A stretch of 64,000 bases of DNA from Shouchella clausii (GCF_002250115.1 NZ_CP019985.1:3410001-3474000), one strand, 5' to 3'. Shown: positions 53,209 through 63,287, counted from the first letter of the stretch. Made by a program: numbers and translations. The notes: generated by a model not told the origin, from the letters alone.

Positions 53209-54096
53209 TTGACGGAAATCTTAGTATTTGCCCTTTTGCTACTGTGCGGCTATTTGTTTATGAAACAGGTTGCCCTTGAAAGCAAAGTAAACGCGCTTAA
53301 AGAGGGGCATGTAGATAAAAGCGAACTAGAAGAAGCGCTTGAAGAATTTTTAGCTGAAGTAAAAGAAAGCAACGACCAGCTACTTGCGGTGTTAAGCGAC
53401 AGCTACGAACAAGACGTTGACACCTATCAAGTGAAAGAAAGGGAACAGCCAACATTTACTGGTCTAGCTAAAGGCGATCCAGGTGTTAAGCCTGTTAAAC
53501 AAGGGAAAGACAATAACTATGAAGAACGGGCCAGTCGAGGCAAGCATGATCCAGATGTGAAGCTTGCTGATCAGGCTAAGGCCGATAAACAGGTGAACCT
53601 CGTTCGTCAAAGTCAAAGCGATCAACGTGCGAGACTTGTCCATCAAGGGGATAGTGGTCGATGGAATAAGTATGCTCATCAGGAGCAAGACGATCAACAG
53701 GTGCATTTCGACAATCAAGCCGACCGCAATCAACGTGAGAAACGTCACAGTGACAACGATTCCGCTGATCGTCGTATCATTGATAACCGTAGCAAGTACA
53801 AAACAATTGCTAATGAGGAAAACGACAAACGCAGCAAGCCTCACGATCATAACGAAAATAAATACGACAACGGCCAAGACGGCGGGCTGGAGTCCGTTGA
53901 AGATAAAGAGGAATTTACCCATTCAGCTACGTACAGCCAAGTATTTTCGCTAAGGAAGCAAGGGCTGACGGTTGAAGAAATTGCCCGTGACTTAGGGATC
54001 GGTGTAACGGAAGTGAGCTTGTTGCTTCGCTTTCATGAAAAAAATGATGAAAATCCGCATGTATCCAGTTGCAGGGAATCGGACAATATGGTATAG
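53209..54096 (+). CDS. swrB: SwrB-like swarming/flagellar activation protein with repeat insertion
   Basis: 295 residues, far longer than the roughly 167 of Bacillus subtilis SwrB. An N-terminal membrane anchor (about 3-21) and acidic helix (KSELEEALEEFLAEVKESND) are followed by eight tandem 12-residue repeats (93-188) rich in Gln, Asp, Lys, Arg and His, a charged tail, and the C-terminal helix-turn-helix-like YSQVFSLRKQGLTVEEIARDLGIGVTEVSLLLRF. SwrB activates assembly of the export apparatus. TTG start after GGGGGAGAG. The rpsB promoter lies inside its 3' end. Confidence 0.88.
   Translation: MTEILVFALLLLCGYLFMKQVALESKVNALKEGHVDKSELEEALEEFLAEVKESNDQLLAVLSDSYEQDVDTYQVKEREQPTFTGLAKGDPGVKPVKQGKDNNYEERASRGKHDPDVKLADQAKADKQVNLVRQSQSDQRARLVHQGDSGRWNKYAHQEQDDQQVHFDNQADRNQREKRHSDNDSADRRIIDNRSKYKTIANEENDKRSKPHDHNENKYDNGQDGGLESVEDKEEFTHSATYSQVFSLRKQGLTVEEIARDLGIGVTEVSLLLRFHEKNDENPHVSSCRESDNMV
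53485..53772 (+). repeat. Eight degenerate 36-bp tandem repeats inside swrB
   Basis: Each unit encodes 12 residues on the pattern VxLxxQxxxDxQ: VKPVKQGKDNNY, EERASRGKHDPD, VKLADQAKADKQ, VNLVRQSQSDQR, ARLVHQGDSGRW, NKYAHQEQDDQQ, VHFDNQADRNQR, EKRHSDNDSADR. The units are diverged, so the array is old, but the register is kept throughout. Confidence 0.8.
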
Positions 54097-54097
54097 T
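54069..54097 (+). promoter_or_regulatory. Promoter of rpsB inside the 3' end of swrB
   Basis: TTGCAG (54069-54074), 17 bases, TATAGT (54092-54097). This is a good SigA core that frees rpsB-tsf from the flagellar operon. Confidence 0.75.
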
Positions 54098-54104
54098 AAT
54101 TGAC

Positions 54105-54205
54105 GGTGTTAAATACACACGCCTTGGATTTTGGCGAAGGTGCTTAGGCGAATGCGCTGAGTGTCGTCAAAAAATGAAGAGTGCGGAGGAAACTAAAACC
54201 AACCT
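54105..54205 (+). promoter_or_regulatory. Structured 5' leader of rpsB
   Basis: About 115 bases between promoter and start contain nested complementary segments: ACAC/GTGT outside, CCTT/AAGG and GCG-AAT-CGC inside. A ribosomal-protein S2 autoregulatory leader is known in Firmicutes; I infer this by position and potential fold only. Confidence 0.4.
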
Positions 54206-54220
54206 AAGGAGGTGTTCGAT

Positions 54221-54949
54221 GTGGCAGTAATCTCCATGAAGCAATTGCTTGAAGCGGGTGTCCACTTTGGCCATCAAACACGCCGCTGGAACCCTAAAAT
54301 GGATCGCTACATCTTCACAGAAAGAAACGGAATTTACATTATTGACTTGCAAAAAACGGTCAAAAAAGTCGAAACAGCGTACAACTTTGTTCGCGATCTT
54401 GCGGCTGATGGAGGGAAAATCCTTTTTGTCGGCACGAAAAAACAAGCGCAAGACTCTGTTCGCGACGAAGCAATCCGCTGCGGCATGTTCTACATTAACC
54501 AACGCTGGCTTGGCGGAACGCTTACAAACTTTGAGACGATTCAAAAGCGGATTACGCGCTTGAAAAACCTTGAAAAAATGCAAGAAGACGGCACTTTTGA
54601 TGTGCTTCCAAAGAAAGAAGTCATCTTGCTGAAAAAAGAAATGGACCGTCTAGAAAAATTCTTAGGCGGAATTAAAGACATGAACGGCGTGCCGGATGCG
54701 TTGTTTGTTATCGACCCTCGTAAAGAGCGGATTGCAATTGCCGAAGCGCATAAATTAAACATTCCAATTGTAGCGATTGTCGATACAAACTGTGATCCTG
54801 ACGAAATCGATTACGTCATCCCTGGTAACGATGATGCCATCCGCGCTGTAAAACTACTAACTGGCAAAATGGCTGACGCTGTGATTGAAGCGACAGCTGG
54901 TGAATCAGAAGAAGAAGTCGACGTTGAAGAAGAAACAACAACAGCGTAA
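54221..54949 (+). CDS. rpsB: 30S ribosomal protein S2
   Basis: 242 residues. S2 sits on the back of the 30S subunit and helps S1/mRNA docking. [123 protein letters not shown] and an acidic tail are typical. GTG 54221 is preceded by AAGGAGGTG at 7-base spacing; the open frame upstream is not S2. Confidence 0.98.
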   Translation: MAVISMKQLLEAGVHFGHQTRRWNPKMDRYIFTERNGIYIIDLQKTVKKVETAYNFVRDLAADGGKILFVGTKKQAQDSVRDEAIRCGMFYINQRWLGGTLTNFETIQKRITRLKNLEKMQEDGTFDVLPKKEVILLKKEMDRLEKFLGGIKDMNGVPDALFVIDPRKERIAIAEAHKLNIPIVAIVDTNCDPDEIDYVIPGNDDAIRAVKLLTGKMADAVIEATAGESEEEVDVEEETTTA

Positions 54950-54963
54950 ATGACGGACTCCAA

Positions 54964-55007
54964 AAAGGGTGGTAAAGGGAGATGAACCCTTTACTTCCCT
55001 TTTTTTG
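54964..55007 (+). terminator. Terminator/attenuator between rpsB and tsf
   Basis: Inner stem GTAAAGGG/CCCTTTAC (54972-54979 and 54987-54994) is continued by an outer AAAAGGG/CCCTTTT across a 2x2 internal loop, ending in TTTTTTT. It would reduce tsf relative to rpsB. Confidence 0.9.
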
Positions 55008-55047
55008 TGGAAAAAGTGAAAACACGTACTGAAGGAGGCAATACTTA

Positions 55048-55932
55048 ATGGCAGTAACAGCTAGTATGGTAAAAGAACTGCGCGAAAAAACAGGCGCAGG
55101 CATGATGGATTGTAAAAAAGCGCTTGTCGAAGTAGACGGAGACATGGAAAAAGCAATTGATTATCTTCGTGAAAAAGGCATTGCAAAAGCAGAGAAAAAA
55201 GCAGACCGTGTTGCCGCGGAAGGCCTTGCTTCTGTTGTGACAGAAGGAAACAAAGCCGTTATTCTTGAAGTGAACTCTGAAACGGATTTCGTTGCCAAAA
55301 ACGAGAATTTCCAAGCGCTTGTAACAGAATTGGCTGAGCACATTTTGGCTGAAGAGCCTGCTGACGTAGAGGCAGCTCTTGCGCAACCATTCAAAGGCGG
55401 AAGCGAAACGGTGCAAGATCACATTAATACGGCAATTGCTAAAATCGGCGAGAAGCTTTCATTGCGCCGCTTTACAGTTGTGGAAAAAGAAGACGCTGAC
55501 GTGTTTGGTTCTTACCTTCACATGGGTGGCCGCATTGGCGTACTAACGGTTATTGGCTCCTCTTCCGACCAAGAGTTGGCAAAAGACATTGCTATGCACG
55601 TGGCAGCGATCAACCCGACTTACATTTCACGCGATGAAGTGACAAAAGACGTTGTTGACCGTGAGCGGGAAGTGTTAAAGCAACAAGCCCTTAACGAAGG
55701 CAAGCCTGAAAACATTGTTGAAAAAATGGTCGAAGGCCGCCTAAGCAAGTTCTTTGAACAAGTCTGCTTGCTAGACCAGCCGTTTGTTAAAGATGGCGAC
55801 CAAAAAGTCGGCAAATATGTGAAGAGCAAACAAGCTTCTGTTAAATCGTTTGTCCGCTATGAAGTTGGCGAAGGCATCGAAAAACGCGAAGACAACTTTG
55901 CGGAAGAAGTTATGTCGCAAGTGAAAAAGTAA
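55048..55932 (+). CDS. tsf: Elongation factor Ts
   Basis: 294-residue nucleotide exchange factor for EF-Tu. The N-terminal UBA-like domain ([40 protein letters not shown]) and the core TDFVAKNE block ([18 protein letters not shown]), followed by the dimerisation/C-terminal module, are complete. GAAGGAGGC precedes ATG. Strong terminators stand on both sides. Confidence 0.98.
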   Translation: MAVTASMVKELREKTGAGMMDCKKALVEVDGDMEKAIDYLREKGIAKAEKKADRVAAEGLASVVTEGNKAVILEVNSETDFVAKNENFQALVTELAEHILAEEPADVEAALAQPFKGGSETVQDHINTAIAKIGEKLSLRRFTVVEKEDADVFGSYLHMGGRIGVLTVIGSSSDQELAKDIAMHVAAINPTYISRDEVTKDVVDREREVLKQQALNEGKPENIVEKMVEGRLSKFFEQVCLLDQPFVKDGDQKVGKYVKSKQASVKSFVRYEVGEGIEKREDNFAEEVMSQVKK

Positions 55933-55950
55933 ATCGATAAAGAACGTGGG

Positions 55951-55985
55951 AAGGGGACACTGCGAGAAGTTGTGTCCCTTTTTTC
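55951..55985 (+). terminator. Intrinsic terminator of tsf
   Basis: AAGGGGACAC (55951-55960) pairs with GTGTCCCTT (55972-55980), then TTTTTT. Confidence 0.93.
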
Positions 55986-56031
55986 AAAGACTGTTTTTTG
56001 AAAGTCACGGATAATGGAGGTTAAGATAAGC

Positions 56032-56742
56032 GTGTATAATCGTGTCGTTTTAAAATTAAGCGGAGAAGCATTAGCAGGAGAACAAGGCTATGGCATAGAT
56101 CCAACTGTCATCCAATCGATTGCTAGGCAAATTAAAGAGATTACCGAATTGAACATTGAAGTGGCAGTCGTCGTTGGTGCCGGCAACATTTGGCGCGGCA
56201 TGGCTGGAAGCGCTCAAGGGATGGATCGGGCAACAGCAGACTATATGGGGATGCTTGCTACAGTTATGAATTCCCTTGCCTTGCAAGACAGCCTCGAAGC
56301 AATTGGCGTCGAATCCCGTGTGCAAACGTCGATTGAAATGCGGCAAGTAGCAGAACCATACATACGTCGCAAAGCGATTCGCCATCTACAAAAAAAACGT
56401 GTTGTGATTTTCGCAGCAGGAACAGGCAACCCGTATTTCTCAACAGACACTACCGCCGCTCTACGGGCAGCTGAAATTGAAGCAGAAGTAATTTTAATGG
56501 CGAAAAACAACGTCGATGGCGTCTACAACGCAGATCCGCGCGTGGACGACAAGGCGCAGAAATTTGACACGATTACGTACATGGATGTCCTTAAAGACGG
56601 TTTGCAAGTCATGGATTCGACGGCGTCGTCTTTATGTATGGACAACGACATTCCGCTTATCGTATTCTCAATTATGGAAGAAGGAAACATTAAACGCGCC
56701 GTGTTAGGCGAAAAAATCGGAACGACTGTAAGGGGGAAATAA
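56032..56742 (+). CDS. pyrH: UMP kinase
   Basis: 236-residue amino-acid-kinase-fold enzyme, UMP + ATP to UDP, a hexamer activated by [105 protein letters not shown] and the C-terminal [10 protein letters not shown] are typical. GTG 56032 is taken as the start because TGGAGG (56015-56020) precedes it; ATG 56014 would include that site in the coding region. Confidence 0.96.
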   Translation: MYNRVVLKLSGEALAGEQGYGIDPTVIQSIARQIKEITELNIEVAVVVGAGNIWRGMAGSAQGMDRATADYMGMLATVMNSLALQDSLEAIGVESRVQTSIEMRQVAEPYIRRKAIRHLQKKRVVIFAAGTGNPYFSTDTTAALRAAEIEAEVILMAKNNVDGVYNADPRVDDKAQKFDTITYMDVLKDGLQVMDSTASSLCMDNDIPLIVFSIMEEGNIKRAVLGEKIGTTVRGK

Positions 56743-56745
56743 CCA

Positions 56746-57303
56746 ATGACAAAGGAAATCAAAGCAGATGCAAAAACACGGATGGACAAAGCCATTGACG
56801 TGCTGTCACGTGAATTAGCGAAATTGCGTGCAGGCCGTGCCAACCCAGCTTTGCTCGACCGCGTAACGGTAGAATATTATGGAGCACAAACGCCGCTCAA
56901 CCAGCTTGCTTCAGTCACGGTGCCAGAAGCGCGCCTATTGCTTATTACACCGTATGACAAGACGGCAGTTGCTTCAATTGAGAAGGCCATTTTGAAATCG
57001 GATTTAGGCCTTACACCATCAAACGATGGCCAAGTCATTCGCATTGCGATTCCGCCACTTACGGAAGAACGCCGGAAAGACCTTGTGCGATTGGTTAGCA
57101 AAACCGCTGAAGAATCAAAAGTGGCCGTCCGCAACATTCGCCGTGATGCCAATGATGAATTGAAAAAGCAGCAAAAAGACGGGGAAATGACGGAGGATGA
57201 ACTTCGCAGCGCCACTGATGATATCCAAAAATTGACTGACACGTACGTTGCAAAAATCGACGAAAAAGCAAAACAGAAAGAACAAGAAATCATGGAAGTG
57301 TAA
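56746..57303 (+). CDS. frr: Ribosome recycling factor
   Basis: 185 residues, the tRNA-mimicking three-helix-bundle protein that with EF-G splits post-termination ribosomes. Blocks: [73 protein letters not shown]-like [34 protein letters not shown] and the helical end. It starts 3 bases after pyrH behind AAGGGGGAAA. Confidence 0.98.
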   Translation: MTKEIKADAKTRMDKAIDVLSRELAKLRAGRANPALLDRVTVEYYGAQTPLNQLASVTVPEARLLLITPYDKTAVASIEKAILKSDLGLTPSNDGQVIRIAIPPLTEERRKDLVRLVSKTAEESKVAVRNIRRDANDELKKQQKDGEMTEDELRSATDDIQKLTDTYVAKIDEKAKQKEQEIMEV

Positions 57304-57335
57304 CACGTTTATGTGTATGATGAAGAGTAGTAGGA

Positions 57336-57361
57336 GACCCTCTTAAGCAAGGGGGTTTTTT
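57336..57361 (+). terminator. Intrinsic terminator of pyrH-frr
   Basis: ACCCTCTT and AAGGGGGT (one G-T pair) around AAGC, followed by TTTTTT. Confidence 0.9.
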
Positions 57362-57419
57362 ACACTTTTCCAGCTGGATGCAGGCTGGCCAAGAGCGCCA
57401 GCGAGATGGAGGGCGTAAA

Positions 57420-58193
57420 ATGCTTGAGAGATTTTCAAAATGGAGGCAAGCCTTTACGGATACAGAAGATGAGGAGCCTACATCAATAGACCCGCAAAAT
57501 ATACCGAGGCATGTCGCCATTATTATGGATGGAAATGGCCGTTGGGCCAAAGAGAAAGGGCTGCCGCGCATTGCTGGGCATAGGGAAGGCATGAAGACGG
57601 TTAATAAGATTGTTCGTGCTGCCAATACCCTCAATATTGAAATATTGACGCTTTATGCTTTTTCAACAGAAAACTGGAAACGCCCGAAAGCGGAGGTCGA
57701 ATTTCTGCTAAAATTGCCACAACGCTATTTGAAAAGCGAATTGCCGACGCTAATAGAGGAAAATGTGCAAGTGCGTTTAATGGGTTCAAAGGACGGTTTG
57801 CCTTCGTATACACTCCATGCAGTGGATGAAGCGATTGAAAAGACAAAGCATAATACGGGACTGATTTTAAATTTTGCTTTAAACTATGGAAGCAGGTTCG
57901 AACTAACGAGTGCCATGCAACAAATTGCCAAAAAGGTACAGCAAGGCGAGTTGAAGCCAGAGCACATTACAGAAGAAACGATTAGCGCCCACTTAATGAG
58001 CAACCATTTGCGTGATCCAGACTTGCTTATTCGCACGAGCGGAGAGTTGCGGCTAAGCAACTTTATGTTGTGGCAGCTCGCATACAGCGAATTTTTGTTT
58101 ATGGATGTGTATTGGCCAAACTTTACTGAGCACCACTTCTATAAAGCGGTCTTAACGTATCAGAATAGGGGGCGGCGCTATGGCGGCGTGTAG
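57420..58193 (+). CDS. uppS: Undecaprenyl diphosphate synthase (isoprenyl transferase UppS)
   Basis: 257 residues. It condenses eight isopentenyl units on farnesyl-PP to give the C55 carrier for cell-wall synthesis. Family motifs: PRHVAIIMDGNGRWAKEKGLPRIAGHREGMKTV (catalytic Asp in IMDGNGRW), LTLYAFSTENWKRP, LNFALNYGSR, DLLIRTSGELRLSNFMLWQLAYSEFLFMDVYWPNF. ATG 57420 is set by GGAGGGCG; in-frame codons further up (from 57378) have no ribosome binding site after the terminator. Confidence 0.97.
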   Translation: MLERFSKWRQAFTDTEDEEPTSIDPQNIPRHVAIIMDGNGRWAKEKGLPRIAGHREGMKTVNKIVRAANTLNIEILTLYAFSTENWKRPKAEVEFLLKLPQRYLKSELPTLIEENVQVRLMGSKDGLPSYTLHAVDEAIEKTKHNTGLILNFALNYGSRFELTSAMQQIAKKVQQGELKPEHITEETISAHLMSNHLRDPDLLIRTSGELRLSNFMLWQLAYSEFLFMDVYWPNFTEHHFYKAVLTYQNRGRRYGGV

Positions 58194-58208
58194 GAAGGGG
58201 ATGTGCAA

Positions 58209-59006
58209 GTGAAGACACGAGTAGTTACAGGCTTATTTATTGGCGCCGTCATCTTGGCGATGATCGCACTTGGCGGCTGGTGGTTTACGACTTTTGTTAG
58301 CTTGATGGCCACCATCGCTATGGTTGAGCTATTAAGAATGAAAAAAATTAGCGCTCTTTCTTTGCGTGGCATCGTCGGCCTCGTTTCAATGTGGTTGTTG
58401 CTCATTCCTGACACGCTTTTTCATAGCGCCATTCCCCTCAATGTGACAAAAGTAGAGCTGTTCCTATTTTTAATCTTAGGTTTATTATTGCTGACAGTAT
58501 TGACAAAAAACAAATTTACATTTGATGAAGTTGGTTTTGTGATCGTATCAAGCGTCTATATTGGTTTTGGCTTCCATTACTTAATTTTAACGAGAGCGAT
58601 TCCAGATGTAGGCGTATGGCTTGTCCTATTTGTCATTGTATTGATTTGGACAACCGATTCAGGGGCTTACTTTGTCGGAAAAGCGATCGGCAAGAACAAA
58701 TTGTGGCCAGATATTAGCCCAAATAAAACGATTGAAGGTTCGGTCGGTGGGATTGTCCTTGCTGTTGTCGTCGGTACGATTTTTTATATGATCCATCCAT
58801 TTTTTAGCTCATACATAATTGCGCTTTGCATCATGCTAGTTACGGCCGTGTTTGGTCAAATGGGCGATCTTGTTGAGTCAGCCTTAAAACGGCATTATGC
58901 TGTAAAAGATTCAGGCAATGTCCTGCCAGGGCATGGCGGCATCCTTGACCGGTTCGACAGCTTGATTTATGTTATGCCGATTCTCCATTTGCTTCAACTT
59001 TTGTAA
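58209..59006 (+). CDS. cdsA: Phosphatidate cytidylyltransferase CdsA
   Basis: 265-residue polytopic membrane enzyme making CDP-diacylglycerol from phosphatidate and CTP. Eight or so hydrophobic segments and the C-terminal signature LVESALKRHYAVKDSGNVLPGHGGILDRFDSL are visible, with DSGAYFVGKAIGKNKLWPDISPNKTIEGSVGG before it. GTG 58209 is 8 bases from AAGGGGA; an in-frame GTG at 58203 is too close. Confidence 0.97.
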   Translation: MKTRVVTGLFIGAVILAMIALGGWWFTTFVSLMATIAMVELLRMKKISALSLRGIVGLVSMWLLLIPDTLFHSAIPLNVTKVELFLFLILGLLLLTVLTKNKFTFDEVGFVIVSSVYIGFGFHYLILTRAIPDVGVWLVLFVIVLIWTTDSGAYFVGKAIGKNKLWPDISPNKTIEGSVGGIVLAVVVGTIFYMIHPFFSSYIIALCIMLVTAVFGQMGDLVESALKRHYAVKDSGNVLPGHGGILDRFDSLIYVMPILHLLQLL

Positions 59007-59072
59007 CCGAAAAACGAGCTATCGAACAAACTGTTTAGCAAACATGAATTTTTCATAAGGGAGGCGAGTATA

Positions 59073-60212
59073 GTGAAACAAATCAGTTTGCTTGGATCGA
59101 CAGGGTCGATCGGCACACAGACACTTGACGTGATCCGTGATTATCCAGATAAATTTACGCTTTCGGCGCTCGCGTGCGGCACAAATTTAGAGTTATGCCG
59201 CAACCAAATAAAGGAGTTCCAACCAAAACTCGTCTCAGTACAACGCCCAGAAGACGCACAAACGCTAGCAGGGGAATTCGGTGATTCTATTGAATTCTTA
59301 TATGGAGAAGAAGGCTTAAAAGAGGTGGCGCGTTATAGCGAATCTGACATCGTTGTGACAGCCATTACTGGTTCGATCGGGCTTTTGCCGACGCTCAGTG
59401 CCATCAAGGCGAAAAAAGCAGTCGCTATTGCCAATAAAGAAACACTTGTCAGTGCGGGCCACCTTGTTGTCAGTGCGGCAAAGGAAAACGATGTGCCGCT
59501 CATTCCTGTGGACAGCGAGCATTCTGCGATTTTCCAAGCGCTGAATGGCGAACCAAACAAAGCGGTCGACCGTTTGATTTTGACTGCTTCTGGCGGCAGT
59601 TTTCGCGACAAGAGCCGGGCGGAGCTCGATGGCGTGACAGTCGAACAAGCATTGGCGCACCCGAATTGGTCCATGGGGGCGAAAGTGACGATCGATTCTG
59701 CTACAATGATGAATAAAGGCTTGGAAGTGATTGAGGCGAAATGGCTGTTCGGTCTGGATTATGACCAAATCGATGTGTTGATCCACAAAGAGAGCATCAT
59801 CCACTCCATGGTTGAATATGTAGACCGCAGCGTCATTGCCCAGCTAGGCACTCCCGATATGCGCGTCCCGATCCAGTATGCCTTAACGTATCCAGAGCGC
59901 TTTGCCCGCCCGAAACATGAACGTTTAGATTTAGCGGAGCTTGGCAAACTCCACTTCGAAAAAATGGATATGGAGCGTTTCCGGTGCATGAAACTCGCCT
60001 ACGAAGCAGGGCGTGTTGGTGGCACAATGACAACGGTGCTTAACGCAGCCAATGAAGTAGCTGTATTCCGCTTTTTGCAAGGCGAGATCACTTTCTTGGA
60101 AATCGAGCGCATCATTGAAGAGGCACTAAGTGCCCATTCGCCGATTGCGCATCCATCGCTCGAAGAGATCCAAGCTGTCGATGCTTCAATCCGCAAACAG
60201 CTCCAAGCATAA
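59073..60212 (+). CDS. dxr: 1-deoxy-D-xylulose 5-phosphate reductoisomerase
   Basis: 379-residue NADPH enzyme of the MEP isoprenoid pathway, DXP to MEP. NADPH fold [30 protein letters not shown], the metal-binding [11 protein letters not shown], the flexible active-site lid [54 protein letters not shown], and the C-terminal helical part are all present. GTG start with AAGGGAGGCG. It precedes rseP as in Bacillus. Confidence 0.98.
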   Translation: MKQISLLGSTGSIGTQTLDVIRDYPDKFTLSALACGTNLELCRNQIKEFQPKLVSVQRPEDAQTLAGEFGDSIEFLYGEEGLKEVARYSESDIVVTAITGSIGLLPTLSAIKAKKAVAIANKETLVSAGHLVVSAAKENDVPLIPVDSEHSAIFQALNGEPNKAVDRLILTASGGSFRDKSRAELDGVTVEQALAHPNWSMGAKVTIDSATMMNKGLEVIEAKWLFGLDYDQIDVLIHKESIIHSMVEYVDRSVIAQLGTPDMRVPIQYALTYPERFARPKHERLDLAELGKLHFEKMDMERFRCMKLAYEAGRVGGTMTTVLNAANEVAVFRFLQGEITFLEIERIIEEALSAHSPIAHPSLEEIQAVDASIRKQLQA

Positions 60213-60235
60213 CAAACCGAGAGGCGGTATCGTTT

Positions 60236-61492
60236 TTGAATACATTACTTGCTTTTATTGCGATATTTAGTGTGCTTGTCTTTGTCCACGAATGGGGCCA
60301 TCTCTACTTTGCCAAAAAAGCGGGGATTCTTTGCTATGAATTTGCCATTGGCATGGGGCCAAAACTGTTTGCCTTTGAGCGAAATGACACGATTTACACC
60401 ATTCGTTTATTGCCGATTGGCGGTTATGTTCGTATGGCAGGCGAAGAGCCTGAGCAGCCAACGATCCGGCCAGGCTATGAAATTGGACTGGTGCTTGACG
60501 AGAAAGATACCGTTAAGGAAATTATCGTCAACAACAAGTCAAAACATCCAGAAGCACAAGTCGTGCAAGTGGAACGGATTGATTTGGTCCATGACTTGTT
60601 TGTGGAAACGATTGACGAAGACACTGGCGAACTTGTTCGTTATCAAATTGATGAAAAAGCGTTCATCGTTCAAGATGAAGTGGCGCAAATCATTGCCCCA
60701 TGGAATCGCCAATTTGGCTCAAAACCACTGCCAAAAAGGGCGATGGCGATCTTTGCTGGGCCGTTGATGAATTTCATACTTGGTTTTGTGATTTTACTCG
60801 GCTTAAGTTTGTACCAAGGTGTGCCTCTTAGCTCAGAAATTGTTATTAATGTGGAGAACTCGCCCGCAGAAGCAGCTGGTCTTCAAGACGGCGACGTTAT
60901 TACAGCGGTCAACGGTGTAGAAGTTGATTCTTGGAAAGAAATGACAACAGAAGTCAAGAAATATCCTGGTGAAGAAGTGAGTATTGATTATGAGCGCAAT
61001 GGAGAAGCGATGCAGACGAATGCCACTCTTAGCCAAGTCGAAGTGTTGCCTGATGAGTACGAAGGCTTTTTAGGTGTGAGTGGTGTAGCTGAGTTTTCAT
61101 TGCTTGGTTCTTTACAGTATGCAGGAAATGAATTTATAAACATGGCTACATCTATTTTTGATACGCTTGGTTTAATTTTTACTGGCCAGTTTTCCCTTGA
61201 TTACATTTCAGGGCCAGTTGGCATTTATGATATTACAGACCAAGCCGTTTCATTGGGCATCCAAACTGTTATATTCTTTGCTGCGCTGTTAAGCATTAAT
61301 CTAGGCGTCATCAACTTAATGCCGATTCCTGCCCTTGACGGCGGACGTCTCATGTTTTTAGCCTATGAGGGGATCCGCGGCAAGCCTGTTTCGCCTGAAA
61401 AAGAAGGCGCGATTCAGTTTATCGGCTTTGCCCTCGTGATGTTGTTGATGATTGTAGTGACATGGAACGATATAAGTAAGCTGTTTTCATAA
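60236..61492 (+). CDS. rseP: Intramembrane zinc metalloprotease RseP/RasP (site-2 protease)
   Basis: 418 residues. The zinc motif HEWGH is in the first membrane helix (SVLVFVHEWGHLYFAKKAG), the third ligand block is LMPIPALDGGRLMF, and one PDZ domain (about 200-270, NSPAEAAGLQDGDVITAVNGVEVDSWKEM) lies between. In Bacillus RasP cleaves anti-sigma factors such as RsiW and clears signal-peptide remnants. TTG start with GAGAGGCGG. Complete for the family. Confidence 0.97.
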   Translation: MNTLLAFIAIFSVLVFVHEWGHLYFAKKAGILCYEFAIGMGPKLFAFERNDTIYTIRLLPIGGYVRMAGEEPEQPTIRPGYEIGLVLDEKDTVKEIIVNNKSKHPEAQVVQVERIDLVHDLFVETIDEDTGELVRYQIDEKAFIVQDEVAQIIAPWNRQFGSKPLPKRAMAIFAGPLMNFILGFVILLGLSLYQGVPLSSEIVINVENSPAEAAGLQDGDVITAVNGVEVDSWKEMTTEVKKYPGEEVSIDYERNGEAMQTNATLSQVEVLPDEYEGFLGVSGVAEFSLLGSLQYAGNEFINMATSIFDTLGLIFTGQFSLDYISGPVGIYDITDQAVSLGIQTVIFFAALLSINLGVINLMPIPALDGGRLMFLAYEGIRGKPVSPEKEGAIQFIGFALVMLLMIVVTWNDISKLFS

Positions 61493-61526
61493 TGAGACAA
61501 TTGCATAAGAAAGGGAAGTGTGTCAC

Positions 61527-63227
61527 TTGAGACAATCTACTTACTTAGCCCCGACAATGCGGGATGTGCCTGCAGACGCAGAGGCGATTAGCCACCAGCT
61601 CATGCTGCGCGCAGGAATGATGCGGCAAATTGCCGCAGGCGTTTATGCGTACTTGCCGCTAGCAAAGCGGACAATCGCGAAAATAGAAGCGATCATCCGC
61701 GAAGAATTAGATGCCATTGGTGCCCAAGAATTGACGTTGCCGAGTTTGCACCCAGCTGAACTTTGGCAAGCTTCTGGCCGTTGGGAGGCGATGGGTGATG
61801 AGTTAGTGCGCTTAAAGGATCGCCATAACCGCGATTTTGCCCTCGGCCCAACACATGAGGAAGTCATCACCTCTTTAATTAAAGATGGAATTGCTTCTTA
61901 TAAAAAATTGCCACTTTGCGTCTACCAAGTTCAGACAAAGTTTCGCGATGAGCGGCGGCCTCGTTTCGGTTTGCTCCGTGGGCGTGAGTTTATCATGAAA
62001 GATGCCTATTCGTTCCACGACTCGCCGGAAAGCCTTGATGAAGCATACTGGCAAATGCATGGCGCCTATAGCCGCATTTTTACGCGAGTTGGCCTCGAAT
62101 TTCGGCCTGTGATTGCCGATTCCGGGACGATGGGTGGCAAAGATACGCACGAATTTATGGCGCTTGCAAGCGTAGGGGAAGATACTGTCGTCTATTCCGA
62201 TGGATCTGATTACGCAGCCAACTTGGAAATGGCAAAAGCTGCGCTGCCAGAGGCGCCAAGTGTACAAGCACATGGCTTGCTTGAAAAGAGAGCAACGCCG
62301 GAAGCAAAAACGGTCGACGAAGCCGCTGAAGCACTAGGTTTTGATGCCGATGACATTTTTAAAGCGCTTGTTGTTGTTGTCGATGACGTGCTATCCCTTT
62401 TTATCTTGCGTGGCAACGATGAGCTTAACGAAGTCAAAGCATTGCATGAACTTGGCGCAAAAACGTTGCGCATGGCGAGTGAAGAAGAAGTCGTTGCCGC
62501 TTTCGGCGCGACTCCTGGATCAATTGGTCCTGTAGGCGTAAAGGATGTGCCGATTTATGCCGACTACCGGATTCGCAGCATGGAGCGCATTGCGTGCGGA
62601 GCCAATGAAACAGGCTACCACTATGTAAATGTCGGCCCAGGCCGCGACTATGAAGTGACCGCTTATAAAGATTTGCGCACTGTGCGCGAAGGCGATCCGT
62701 CTCCAGACGGCAAAGGGACATTGCGCTTTGCTGAAGGAATTGAAATCGGGCAAATCTTTAAACTGGGTACCCGTTACTCTGAATCACTCGATGCGAAATA
62801 TTTAGATGGCCAAGGAAAAGCGCAGCCTTTTCTAATGGGCTGTTATGGTATCGGCGTATCGCGGACGCTTGCCGCTGTGATTGAACAGCATCATGACGAG
62901 GCGGGCATTGTTTGGCCGAAGGCAGTGGCGCCGTTCGACGTCCACTTATTAGCGTTAAATGTGAAAAATGAAGACCAGAAAACACTTGCTGAACAGCTAT
63001 ACAGCGACATTCGCCAAGCTGGAATCGACGTATTGTATGATGATCGGCCAGAACGGGCAGGCGTTAAATTTAAAGACGCTGACTTAATTGGCTTGCCAGT
63101 ACGGGTAGCCGTTGGCAAACGGGCCGGAGAAGGCATCGTCGAAGTGAAAGTCCGCAAAACGGGCGAACAGCTAGAGTTGACAGCTAGTGAGCTAGTTCGT
63201 TGGCTTAACGATTTTTTACGTGAATAA
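61527..63227 (+). CDS. proS: Prolyl-tRNA synthetase, bacterial type with editing domain
   Basis: 566 residues, class II synthetase. Motif 1 and 2 regions (LPSLHPAELWQASGRW, FRDERRPRFGLLRGREFIMKDAYSFH), motif 3 (LMGCYGIGVSRTLAAVIEQ) and the YbaK-like editing insertion (about 230-390, DDIFKALVVVVDDVLSLFILRGNDELNEVK) that clears mischarged Ala-tRNA-Pro. TTG 61527 gives the family start RQSTYLAPTMRDVPADAEA; upstream GTG codons (61518) are in frame but fall next to the Shine-Dalgarno AAGGGAAG. Confidence 0.97.
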   Translation: MRQSTYLAPTMRDVPADAEAISHQLMLRAGMMRQIAAGVYAYLPLAKRTIAKIEAIIREELDAIGAQELTLPSLHPAELWQASGRWEAMGDELVRLKDRHNRDFALGPTHEEVITSLIKDGIASYKKLPLCVYQVQTKFRDERRPRFGLLRGREFIMKDAYSFHDSPESLDEAYWQMHGAYSRIFTRVGLEFRPVIADSGTMGGKDTHEFMALASVGEDTVVYSDGSDYAANLEMAKAALPEAPSVQAHGLLEKRATPEAKTVDEAAEALGFDADDIFKALVVVVDDVLSLFILRGNDELNEVKALHELGAKTLRMASEEEVVAAFGATPGSIGPVGVKDVPIYADYRIRSMERIACGANETGYHYVNVGPGRDYEVTAYKDLRTVREGDPSPDGKGTLRFAEGIEIGQIFKLGTRYSESLDAKYLDGQGKAQPFLMGCYGIGVSRTLAAVIEQHHDEAGIVWPKAVAPFDVHLLALNVKNEDQKTLAEQLYSDIRQAGIDVLYDDRPERAGVKFKDADLIGLPVRVAVGKRAGEGIVEVKVRKTGEQLELTASELVRWLNDFLRE

Positions 63228-63237
63228 TGCGGGAATG

Positions 63238-63263
63238 CAGGCTGGCTAGTCGTCAGCCTGTTT
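63238..63263 (+). terminator. Short hairpin between proS and polC
   Basis: CAGGCTG (63238-63244) pairs with CAGCCTG (63254-63260), followed by only three T residues. A weak terminator or a processing site. Confidence 0.45.
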
Positions 63264-63287
63264 ACGCTTTAGCAAGGAGTGAAACAA

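Noticed and set aside
53464-53922. Hydrophobic - strand frame opposite the swrB repeats
   Set aside because: The hydrophobicity is the expected complement of Gln/Asp/Asn-rich codons; no ribosome binding site.
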